Assembly (NCBI GenBank): GCA_002432095.1
Contig: DJFQ01000105.1
Location: 393 to 13,685 of the forward strand
Direction of reading: 5' to 3'
DNA length: 13,293 bases
Origin: Marinagarivorans sp. UBA5868
Lineage (GTDB): Bacteria > Pseudomonadota > Gammaproteobacteria > Pseudomonadales > Cellvibrionaceae
Shown: piece by piece, positions 1 through 9,863 of the stretch
How positions within the stretch are numbered: the first letter of the stretch is position 1
Layout: every line of letters begins with the position of its first letter
Made by a program: the position numbers and the translations under genes
The notes under the pieces: model-generated
What the model was told of the DNA's origin: nothing
The model's database searches: none
What the model saw: only the letters and a program-made list of their open reading frames with translations

Positions 1-684
1 TTCGCGCTGGCTCTTTTCCATCTGTTTTTTGACGCGCCCACGAATGCGTTTTTCGACTTGAAAAAGATCGGCTTCAGCTTCCATAAGCCCGACCAAATGC
101 TCCACCCGCTCCGACACGTCATAAACTTCGAGAATCTGTTGTTTTTGAGCGAGATCAAGGGACATATGAGCGGCGACGGTATCGGCGAGACGTCCGGGCT
201 CATCTATTCCTGAAATGGATGTCAAAACTTCGGAAGGCACCTTTTTGCTCAAGTTAACATACTGTTCAAATCCGTTCAGAAGGGCCTTGGCAAGCGCCTC
301 AGATTCTCGTGAGTTGGGTTCAGGGCTATCTACAATTTGAACATCCGCTTGAAAGAAAGAATCTCCTTCAATATTACCTATTGTTGCGCGCTCCTTACCC
401 TCTACCAGAACCTTGACTGTGCCATCTGGGAGCTTGAGGATCTGAAGAATCTGGGAAACGGTGCCGACTTCATATAGATCCTCTGCGCTGGGGTCATCGA
501 CAGAGGGCGTTTTTTGCGCGACAAGCAATACCTGCTTGTCGTCCGCCATCGCTTTTTCCAGAGCAGCTATCGATTTGCTTCTTCCGACAAACAGTGGGAT
601 GACCATGTGCGGGTAAACCACCACATCTCTTAACGGAAGCAGGGGTAAAGTCACTGTGTCAAAGGCTGTTTCTTTATCGCTCAT
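1..684 (-). CDS. lon: Lon ATP-dependent protease, N-terminal part (truncated by window edge)
   Basis: This is the first 228 codons of Lon, the cytoplasmic AAA+ serine protease that degrades misfolded proteins and specific regulators. The reading frame opens at ATG 684 and stays open to base 1. The protein begins MSDKETAFDTVTLPLLPLRD, and residues 12-34 match the start of the LON substrate-binding domain (LPLLPLRDVVVYPHM...PLFVGR). The visible end, EKRIRGRVKKQMEKSQRE, matches the helical linker before the ATPase domain in enterobacterial Lon. The Walker motifs and the Ser-Lys dyad lie beyond the window. An AGAGG ribosome-binding site sits 5 nt before the ATG. The gene follows clpX on the same strand, separated by a terminator and a heat-shock-type promoter, so it is probably its own transcription unit. 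The truncation is only the window boundary; no frameshift is seen. Confidence 0.97.
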   Translation of the reverse strand, partial: MSDKETAFDTVTLPLLPLRDVVVYPHMVIPLFVGRSKSIAALEKAMADDKQVLLVAQKTPSVDDPSAEDLYEVGTVSQILQILKLPDGTVKVLVEGKERATIGNIEGDSFFQADVQIVDSPEPNSRESEALAKALLNGFEQYVNLSKKVPSEVLTSISGIDEPGRLADTVAAHMSLDLAQKQQILEVYDVSERVEHLVGLMEAEADLFQVEKRIRGRVKKQMEKSQRE

Positions 685-739
685 ATAACCCTCTTTGTCT
701 GCTTCGAGATGCTTTCAGCTAATTTCACAAACGTAAAAG

Positions 740-766
740 ATTTGGGGCAAAACGTTGAAATGCAAG
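740..766 (-). promoter_or_regulatory. sigma-32 (heat-shock) type promoter for lon
   Basis: On the minus strand CTTGCA (766-761) is followed after 13 nt by CCCCAAAT (747-740). The known RpoH consensus is about CTTGAAA, 11-16 nt, CCCCATNT, so both boxes and the spacing fit well. A start near 733 would give a leader of about 50 nt before the lon ATG at 684. Heat-shock control of lon is established in Escherichia coli. Its use here is inferred from the motif. Confidence 0.72.
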
Positions 767-770
767 CCTT

Positions 771-800
771 AAAATATAAAAGGGCCCTTATGAGCCCTTT
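771..800 (-). terminator. Rho-independent terminator after clpX
   Basis: A 7-bp perfect stem (AAAGGGC/GCCCTTT, plus-strand 779-785 and 794-800) with an 8-nt loop lies about 36 nt past the clpX stop. On the minus strand it is followed by the T-rich run TTTATATTTT. It separates the clpX transcript from the lon promoter, which starts about 5 nt further downstream. Confidence 0.75.
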
Positions 801-835
801 CCTTGAAGTACTTCTAAAAACCTATCGCAGCGCTA

Positions 836-2122
836 TTAATCATCTGGAATGGCTTTTTGGGTATTTTGCTTTTCATAAACTATAAGCGGAAGAGACTCGC
901 CCCGAATGACCGACGCATCGACAACCACCTTGGCGACATTTCTTTCCGAGGGCAGGCGAAACATAGTATCCAAAAGCACAGATTCCATGATTGAGCGAAG
1001 CCCACGAGCACCGGTTTTGCGCTCCATTGCTTTGGTGGCCACCGCGTCGAGCGCATCGTCACGAAAGTCGATTTCCACGCCTTCCATCTCGAAGAGTTTG
1101 CGGTACTGCTTGACCAAGGAATTTTTGGGTTCCATGAGAATTGCCATAAGCGCCGGCTTGTCCAGTTCTTCAAGTGTGGCAATCACAGGCAGTCGGCCGA
1201 CGAACTCGGGGATAAGACCATATTTGATGAGGTCCTCTGTTTCCAGCCCTTTGAGAGTCTGACCAACGTTTTTACTATTCTTACTTTTTACCTCAGCTCC
1301 GAATCCAATCCCGCCTTTCTCAGATCGATCTCGAATGATCCTGTCCAAACCAGCGAATGCCCCGCCGCAAATGAATAGGATATTCGATGTGTCAACCTGC
1401 AAAAATTCCTGCTGGGGATGTTTCCGCCCGCCTTGGGGAGGAACGGAAGCAACAGTACCCTCAATCAACTTGAGCAGCGCTTGTTGAACACCCTCGCCAG
1501 AGACATCTCTCGTAATTGATGGATTATCTGATTTGCGAGAAATCTTATCGATTTCATCAATATAGACGATGCCCTGTTGGGCTTTCTCAACATCGTAGTC
1601 GCATTTCTGCAGAAGCTTTTGAATAATGTTTTCAACGTCTTCACCGACATAACCAGCTTCAGTCAAAGTGGTGGCGTCGGCAATGGTGAAGGGAACGTTC
1701 AAAAGGCGAGCCAAGGTCTCTGCGAGTAGCGTTTTGCCACTGCCGGTGGGGCCGACCAATAGGATGTTACTCTTCCCGAGCTCAACATCATCTTTAGTCT
1801 TTTTCTTGTTGCCCACTCGCAAGCGCTTGTAGTGATTGTATACAGCCACGGCCAAAACCTTTTTGGCATCAACTTGGCCGATGACGTATTCATCAAGTGT
1901 GGCGGCAATATCCTTAGGCGTCGGCAGCTTTTCGCCACCCCCTTCCTGGGCACTTTCCTGTATTTCCTCACGAATAATGTCGTTACACAAATCTACACAT
2001 TCGTCACAAATAAACACAGAAGGTCCAGCGATCAACTTCCGCACTTCGTGCTGACTTTTGCCGCAAAAAGAGCAATAAAGCAGCTTGCCGTTATCGTCAC
2101 TATCGTTTGTGTGGTCGGTCAT
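836..2122 (-). CDS. clpX: ClpX, ATP-binding unfoldase subunit of ClpXP protease
   Basis: This AAA+ unfoldase recognises tagged or damaged proteins in the cytoplasm, unfolds them and threads them into ClpP. The 428-residue product matches the usual length (424 in E. coli). In order it shows an N-terminal C4 zinc-binding domain (Cys17, Cys20, Cys39, Cys42), Walker A GPTGSGKT (124-131), the GYVG pore loop (157-160), Walker B with IVYIDE (185-190), the RKH pore loop (233-235), and the IGF loop that docks on ClpP (272-274). A GARGLR sensor-2 motif lies near the C terminus. ATG 2122 is preferred over an in-frame TTG at 2125 because GGAGAGG sits 4 nt before the ATG. The gene lies 169 nt after clpP. 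Minus-strand CCCCAACT near 2270 resembles a sigma-32 -10 box but has a poor -35. Nothing in the protein is unusual. Confidence 0.98.
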   Translation of the reverse strand: MTDHTNDSDDNGKLLYCSFCGKSQHEVRKLIAGPSVFICDECVDLCNDIIREEIQESAQEGGGEKLPTPKDIAATLDEYVIGQVDAKKVLAVAVYNHYKRLRVGNKKKTKDDVELGKSNILLVGPTGSGKTLLAETLARLLNVPFTIADATTLTEAGYVGEDVENIIQKLLQKCDYDVEKAQQGIVYIDEIDKISRKSDNPSITRDVSGEGVQQALLKLIEGTVASVPPQGGRKHPQQEFLQVDTSNILFICGGAFAGLDRIIRDRSEKGGIGFGAEVKSKNSKNVGQTLKGLETEDLIKYGLIPEFVGRLPVIATLEELDKPALMAILMEPKNSLVKQYRKLFEMEGVEIDFRDDALDAVATKAMERKTGARGLRSIMESVLLDTMFRLPSERNVAKVVVDASVIRGESLPLIVYEKQNTQKAIPDD

Positions 2123-2291
2123 CAAACCTCTCCGCCAGTTTGCTTGCTGTCAATTAAACCATAGTTTTCTTGGTCGAAGGCATACAGATAACGCTTAGAC
2201 CAATTTTCTATAGCTAAACTAAGGCTTATTTGAGTTCTATAAGTCTAAAAGTTTCTATCCCATCAGTTGGGGCAGAATCGGAGAAAACAAA

Positions 2292-2933
2292 TTAACCTTC
2301 GGATAGAACGCGCTGCTTCAATACCTCGTCGACTAGGCCGTAGTTTTTGGACTCTTGCGCGCTCATAAAGTTATCGCGCTCCGTATCGCGCATAATTTCC
2401 TCAACGCTTCGTCCGGTATGGTGAGCCATTAATTGATTCAGGCGCTCACGAATTTTTAGAATCTCTTGAGCGTGAATATGAATGTCAGTTGCCTGACCCT
2501 GCGCACCGCCAGATGGCTGGTGAATCATGGTGCGCGCGTTTGGCAGGCAAAAACGCTTACCTTTTGCGCCGGCCGTCAACAGAAACGCACCCATGCTACA
2601 TGCCTGACCAATACACATAGTGCTCACGTCTGGCTTAATAAACTGCATAGTGTCGTAAATCGACATGCCGGCTGTGACAGATCCACCTGGCGAGTTTATG
2701 TATAGATGAATGTCTTTGTCGGGATTTTCAGCTTCCAAGAACAACAATTGTGCCACCACGAGATTGGCCATGTGGTCTTCAACGGGACCGACGAGAAATA
2801 TCACTCTTTCTTTCAGCAAACGGGAGTAGATATCGTAAGACCGCTCTCCTCGGGCGGTTTGTTCCACCACGATCGGAACCAGAGCATTCGTTGGTGATGA
2901 CGCCAAGGAACCAAAAGTATCAAATTTGGACAT
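2292..2933 (-). CDS. clpP: ClpP, proteolytic subunit of the Clp protease
   Basis: This serine peptidase forms the tetradecameric chamber that degrades proteins fed by ClpX or ClpA. The protein has 213 residues. The catalytic triad is visible as Ser113 in GQACSMGAF, His138 in MIHQPSGG and Asp187 in RDTERDNFM, which correspond to Ser111, His136 and Asp185 of E. coli with an offset of 2. The first 16 residues look like the self-cleaved propeptide, because ALVPIVVEQ (from residue 17) matches the mature E. coli N terminus. ATG 2933 has AAGGA 9 nt upstream. The gene sits between tig and clpX in the order usual for gammaproteobacteria. The 178-nt gap to tig probably holds its promoter, but I could not identify a convincing -35/-10 pair. 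Confidence 0.98.
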   Translation of the reverse strand: MSKFDTFGSLASSPTNALVPIVVEQTARGERSYDIYSRLLKERVIFLVGPVEDHMANLVVAQLLFLEAENPDKDIHLYINSPGGSVTAGMSIYDTMQFIKPDVSTMCIGQACSMGAFLLTAGAKGKRFCLPNARTMIHQPSGGAQGQATDIHIHAQEILKIRERLNQLMAHHTGRSVEEIMRDTERDNFMSAQESKNYGLVDEVLKQRVLSEG

Positions 2934-3060
2934 ATTAACTTTTCCTTGAGGATGGATAACTGGCTGATTTTTTGTTTTGGTTATAAGAACTTAAAGAAGA
3001 AGATCAGCTTTGAAAGAAAGCTTAACCCTTGTAGGAGAGATATGCCAGTTGCATAAACAG

Positions 3061-3085
3061 AACTCCGCTGATTTGCAGCGGAGTT
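3061..3085 (-). terminator. Hairpin terminator or attenuator after tig
   Basis: A perfect 10-bp inverted repeat (AACTCCGCTG at 3061-3070, CAGCGGAGTT at 3076-3085) with a 5-nt loop lies about 27 nt past the tig stop. The minus-strand sequence after it, CTGTTTATGC, holds only a short T run. Termination may therefore be partial, allowing some read-through into clpP. Confidence 0.6.
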
Positions 3086-3111
3086 AGATAGTTATAGAAC
3101 AAATTGATTAT

Positions 3112-4437
3112 TTATTCGCCTTGATCGCCGTCGTTTTCAGGCTTGATTAGCTCCTGATACGAGACTTTTTTAGAGGCTACAGAAGCCTTGGCGAGTAAAT
3201 AGTCGACGACCTGATCTTCCAGCACCGCGGCGCGAGCACCAGAAAGTAGGTCATTGTTGCTGTAATAGTAATTGATAACGCTGTCTGGATCTTCGTAGGT
3301 AGCAGCGATGCTCTCAACCAGTTTTCTGACGCGCTCATTATCAACAGTGATTTTCTGCTCACTGACAATTTCGGAGATCAACAATCCAAGCGCAGTGCGT
3401 CTTTCCGCGCGTTTGCGGAACAACTCATCAGGGAGCAGCGACCGTACATCCAGTTTCGCGCTGAGCTGGCCATATTGTTGAATCGCTTGCTGACGCAGAA
3501 CGTCTATCTCTTGTTGAACAAGAGCTTTCGGGGTGTCGATGGTATTGGCATCTAACAGCGCATCCAGAACCTGGGATTTGATTTTCGTCTTTACCATCCG
3601 CTCTTTTTCCCGCTCCATATTGTCGCGAACGTCAGAGCGGAATTTCTCCTGCCCACCCTCAGTTACCCCAAAAGATGCGAAAAAGGTGTCATTGAGTTCT
3701 GGAAGCTGCTGCTCTGAGACAGAGTTGAGAGTCGCTGTAAATTCAACCGCCGCCCCTTTGAGCGCCTCGACTTGATAATCTTCAGGAAAGGTCAAAGCCA
3801 AAACTTTGGTATCGCCGGCGGACATGCCGATAATGCCGTCTTCGAATCCGGGAATCATGCTGCCGGAGCCGAGCTGCAGGGTATAACCTGTAGCGCTGCC
3901 ACCGTCGAATTCTTCTCCATCGCGTTTTCCGACGAAGTCGATGTTAACGCGATCCCCATTTTGCGCTGAACGTTCGGCAGTCGCCCAACTCGCCTGGCTT
4001 TTGCGCAGCGTTTCAATCATCTCATCGATGTCTTGTTCCGAAATATCCGCTTCGTATTGAGTGATCGAAACTCCGTCAATTTCCTTTAATGAAATTTCCG
4101 GGAACACTTCAAAGGTTGCGATATATTCCAGGTCTTTGCCTTCGTCAAATTGCTTTGGTTCGATGCGCGGCTGGCCAGCGGGTTTTATGGAATTTTGGCG
4201 AACAGCTTCTTGAAAGGAACGATTAATGGTATCGCCCAATACTTCTTGACGAACGCCAGAGCCGAATTTTTGGCGGACGACTTTAAATGGTACTTTCCCT
4301 TTGCGGAAGCCGTTGATGCGTACTGATCGCGCAGCTTCCTGGAGTCGCTTGTTTACTTCTTTGTCAATTACATCAGCCGGTACACCAACCGTCAGGCGCC
4401 GCTCCAGGCCAGACGTTGTTTCGATGGAAACTTGCAT
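3112..4437 (-). CDS. tig: Trigger factor, ribosome-associated chaperone and peptidyl-prolyl isomerase
   Basis: Trigger factor binds at the ribosome exit tunnel, shelters nascent chains and isomerises prolyl bonds. The 441-residue product carries the ribosome-docking signature GFRKGKVP at residues 43-50 in the N-terminal domain. A FKBP-type isomerase domain follows at about 150-240 (GDRVNIDFVGKRDGEEFDGG ... GSMIPGFEDGI). The C-terminal helical chaperone domain includes LPELNDTFFASFG. I place the start at ATG 4437 (MQVSIETTSG), which matches the family N terminus and has GAGG 6 nt upstream. An in-frame ATG at 4449 would add MRRK and has a poorly placed ribosome-binding site. The 59-nt leader to the tRNA contains a small hairpin (GGCGA/TCGCC, 4473-4486). 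The gene begins the tig-clpP-clpX-lon series. Confidence 0.97.
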   Translation of the reverse strand: MQVSIETTSGLERRLTVGVPADVIDKEVNKRLQEAARSVRINGFRKGKVPFKVVRQKFGSGVRQEVLGDTINRSFQEAVRQNSIKPAGQPRIEPKQFDEGKDLEYIATFEVFPEISLKEIDGVSITQYEADISEQDIDEMIETLRKSQASWATAERSAQNGDRVNIDFVGKRDGEEFDGGSATGYTLQLGSGSMIPGFEDGIIGMSAGDTKVLALTFPEDYQVEALKGAAVEFTATLNSVSEQQLPELNDTFFASFGVTEGGQEKFRSDVRDNMEREKERMVKTKIKSQVLDALLDANTIDTPKALVQQEIDVLRQQAIQQYGQLSAKLDVRSLLPDELFRKRAERRTALGLLISEIVSEQKITVDNERVRKLVESIAATYEDPDSVINYYYSNNDLLSGARAAVLEDQVVDYLLAKASVASKKVSYQELIKPENDGDQGE

Positions 4438-4496
4438 TTTCCGCCTCATCTCTAGTAAGGAAAAGTGTTTGCGGCGACTGTTCGCCTGTAAAAAAG

Positions 4497-4580
<84 letters not shown>

Positions 4581-4696
4581 ATTAATTAAAGTAATCTGAG
4601 AGAAAGCCAAAATATCTCATTGATGTGCAAGAGAAAACATTATTTTTTTGGCTGCTGCTCCTTTGAGGGGTGGCAATTGTGCCACAGCTGTTACAT

Positions 4697-5665
4697 TCAG
4701 GGAAGACCCGTTTCCTGTGAACCTGGTTCCGGCGATTCCAAAGAGGAATCGGAAGTAAGGTGGCCCACCGAGAGCCTACGCACGTCAATGCCCTGAGACC
4801 TTAACAATCGAATGACTCCATCATCACCCAGCATGTGACCCACGCCAACCACGACGAATACACTCTCCCCTTCTTCAAAATAATCCATTATCGCTTTTGC
4901 CATCTTTACGTTGCGCTGGGTAAACATCTTGTCGAACAGCTGCGTGGTTTCCTCTTGAGTTCGAAAGGGTTCGATAAGGGATTTGTCGAGCATTCCCAAG
5001 TCACCTAATACCCAGGCGTCGGCCGCCACCTTGAGATAACCACGGCTGCTTTGGAGGTCAGCCAGTGTTTGGCGTAAAAACCTTTCCTGATCTTCAAAAG
5101 CAATACTGCTAAACAGAGCCAACTGAGCGTCGAATGTTTCCAGCTCTTCTACCGGCTTTTTAACGGCTGCTGCACGTTTGAGGAAATACAGATCCAGGCC
5201 GAGTTGCTGCCTCAGGTCGGTTTTGCGAATCTCCGCTTCTACCAAGGTCAGGGTCACATACCATGGTTGAAATCGATTAAAAGCTGTTACAGGAATTTGA
5301 TTTCGGCTCGCCTGTGCGGTGAGTGCAGAATAGGTCTCGGGAGAAATGATGTCTGCAAGACTTTGGTTGTTCGGCAATCCTGCGTGCCGAAAGATGACCT
5401 GCTGAGCATCCGCGCCGAGATCAAGTAGGTTGACTTCCACCACAAGTGTGGATGATGCGGTAAAAGCCCGTTCAACAACGTCGGGCAAAGGATAAAAGTC
5501 TTGACGACCAAAGTGCATCGAACCGAATAAATACACTTTTGATGTGCCCTTGGTTGCAACCCAAAACGCGGGTGTGCTCGCTGCCTGGATAGCGGAGGAC
5601 ATTACAAATAGGAAAAAAGCCAGAACCGACGCTATCAGTCGGCGTAGAGCCATACGATACAACAT
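4697..5665 (-). CDS. TraB/GumN family protein, probably exported
   Basis: This is a member of the TraB/GumN (COG3735-like) family, related to the Tiki/TraB metalloprotease fold; its substrate in bacteria is not established. The N terminus is a signal peptide: basic MALRR, then a hydrophobic stretch (about residues 10-23) and SSAIQA as a likely cleavage site. The mature protein opens TPAFWVATKG and has the family motif GSMHFG (residues 48-53, with His51) and a conserved Glu in VVEVNL (residue 77). A C-terminal GVGHMLGDDGV motif holds a second conserved His. These His and Glu residues are the expected metal ligands of the family. The start is uncertain: ATG 5665 gives 322 aa, ATG 5653 gives 318 aa, and a TTG at 5674 is also in frame. 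None has a clear ribosome-binding site. The protein is probably periplasmic or membrane-attached. It reads toward the tRNA and is followed by no strong terminator. Confidence 0.85.
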   Translation of the reverse strand: MLYRMALRRLIASVLAFFLFVMSSAIQAASTPAFWVATKGTSKVYLFGSMHFGRQDFYPLPDVVERAFTASSTLVVEVNLLDLGADAQQVIFRHAGLPNNQSLADIISPETYSALTAQASRNQIPVTAFNRFQPWYVTLTLVEAEIRKTDLRQQLGLDLYFLKRAAAVKKPVEELETFDAQLALFSSIAFEDQERFLRQTLADLQSSRGYLKVAADAWVLGDLGMLDKSLIEPFRTQEETTQLFDKMFTQRNVKMAKAIMDYFEEGESVFVVVGVGHMLGDDGVIRLLRSQGIDVRRLSVGHLTSDSSLESPEPGSQETGLP

Positions 5666-5713
5666 GGAGATCAATCAGATAGGTGTGAAATGGGGATAGA
5701 ACATACAGGATTA

Positions 5714-5745
5714 ATGGGTGCTTTAGGCAAGCGCCTGACACCCAT
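5714..5745 (-). terminator. Hairpin downstream of fadA, possible weak terminator
   Basis: Nested inverted repeats lie 15 nt past the fadA stop. The outer stem is 7 bp (ATGGGTG at 5714-5720, CACCCAT at 5739-5745), and the inner 4-bp stem AGGC/GCCT has a 4-nt loop. No T run follows on the minus strand, so it may be an RNA-stabilising 3' end or a weak terminator. Confidence 0.4.
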
Positions 5746-5760
5746 AAGCGCGAGGGGTTC

Positions 5761-9101
<3,341 letters not shown>

Positions 9102-9139
9102 CATACCCTCGACCCGTTTTTCTCGTTTGATTGCCGATT

Positions 9140-9172
9140 TAACAGTGAAAACGGCAACGTAACAGTTGTTTG
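9140..9172. promoter_or_regulatory. Candidate operator upstream of fadBA
   Basis: TAACAGT occurs twice on the plus strand at 9140-9146 and 9160-9166, exactly 20 bp apart (two helical turns). The second copy runs into GTAACAGTTGTTTG (9159-9172), whose minus strand reads CAAAC-AACT-GTTAC. The first half agrees with the reported PsrA half-site in pseudomonads (about CAAAC, 2-4 nt, GTTTG); the second half agrees in part. The site is 39-72 bp before the fadB start. The repeats are seen; the binding protein (PsrA-like TetR regulator or the neighbouring XRE protein) is inference. Confidence 0.35.
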
Positions 9173-9222
9173 ATTCGCCTAAGTATGGATCAATCCAAAG
9201 TTGAAAGACAGTGAAACGACCT

Positions 9223-9247
9223 TTTTTACGCCATCAAGTCGTAAAAA
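9223..9247. repeat. Inverted repeat between the XRE regulator gene and fadB
   Basis: TTTTTACG (9223-9230) and CGTAAAAA (9240-9247) form a perfect 8-bp inverted repeat with a 9-nt loop, 15 nt past the stop of the XRE gene. It could be a weak AT-rich terminator for the regulator transcript or a protein-binding palindrome. The stem has only two G-C pairs, so termination would be poor. Confidence 0.4.
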
Positions 9248-9261
9248 CTATCGGATAATTT

Positions 9262-9855
9262 TCATACTTTATTATCAGTGTCTTTGTCGATAGAACTGGT
9301 CGCCAAAATGAGTATTGTTTCTTGGTCGGTCTGGTTTTCGAGTCGAAACCTGCGATGGCAATGAAACTGGAAAGCGTCACCACATTCGAGCGTCCAGGCA
9401 CTGTCACCAAGCGTCAACAACAGAGCTCCCTGCACAACTACTGCCGATAGCCAACCTGTGGTGGCGACCGGAATTTCCGTTAAGATGAAACCGGGCTTGA
9501 TGTGTTGAGTAATGATAAATGACGAAGGCCCATTATCCCGTGGTGATAAGCACACAAAAGCGTCAAGACCTGGAATATGAATGCGTGGCTGTGTGGAATG
9601 CTTCGACACCCGCGGGCCAACCGGTGCGTCATCGCGAAAAAAATCCGCAAGAGAAATTGGCACTGCACGAAGAATTTTTTCAAGCGTCTGTATTGATGGG
9701 CTCACCCTGCCCTGTTCGATCATCGACAGGTTCGCATTTGTCATGTCCGCACGGCGGGCGAGCTCGCGTTGAGATAGACCTCGCTCAATGCGCAGCTCGC
9801 GCAACCTGGTGCCGACTTGGTGGCGTGCTCGCTCTGTTTGCTCTGTGTCGTTCAC
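9262..9855 (-). CDS. XRE-family regulator with C-terminal cupin domain
   Basis: This is a probable DNA-binding transcription regulator of the HTH-XRE plus cupin class. Residues 16-71 form a lambda-repressor-like helix-turn-helix (LSQRELARRADMTNANLSMIEQGR at 27-50; VSPSIQTLEKIL next). Residues about 95-186 form a small beta-rich cupin-like sensor domain (VVVQGALLLTLGDSAWTLECGDAFQF). The cupin metal ligands are mostly absent apart from His167, so it more likely binds an organic ligand than a metal. The 197-residue length fits the class. The start is GTG 9855, only 8 nt after the synthase stop codon and without a clear ribosome-binding site, which suggests translational coupling. Internal ATGs would cut into the HTH. 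The gene lies between the fatty acid synthase-type gene and fadBA, so a role in acyl metabolism is plausible but unproven. Confidence 0.9.
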   Translation of the reverse strand: MNDTEQTERARHQVGTRLRELRIERGLSQRELARRADMTNANLSMIEQGRVSPSIQTLEKILRAVPISLADFFRDDAPVGPRVSKHSTQPRIHIPGLDAFVCLSPRDNGPSSFIITQHIKPGFILTEIPVATTGWLSAVVVQGALLLTLGDSAWTLECGDAFQFHCHRRFRLENQTDQETILILATSSIDKDTDNKV

Positions 9856-9863
9856 CGAGTGCT

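Noticed and set aside
2123..2291. sigma-32 promoter before clpX based on CCCCAACT
   Set aside because: The -10 is imperfect and the upstream sequence at the right distance lacks CTTG, so it was not listed as a feature.
4670..4685. Hairpin GTGGCA/TGCCAC downstream of the TraB/GumN gene
   Set aside because: Only 6 bp and followed on the minus strand by CCCCTCAAAGG rather than T residues, so not a convincing terminator.
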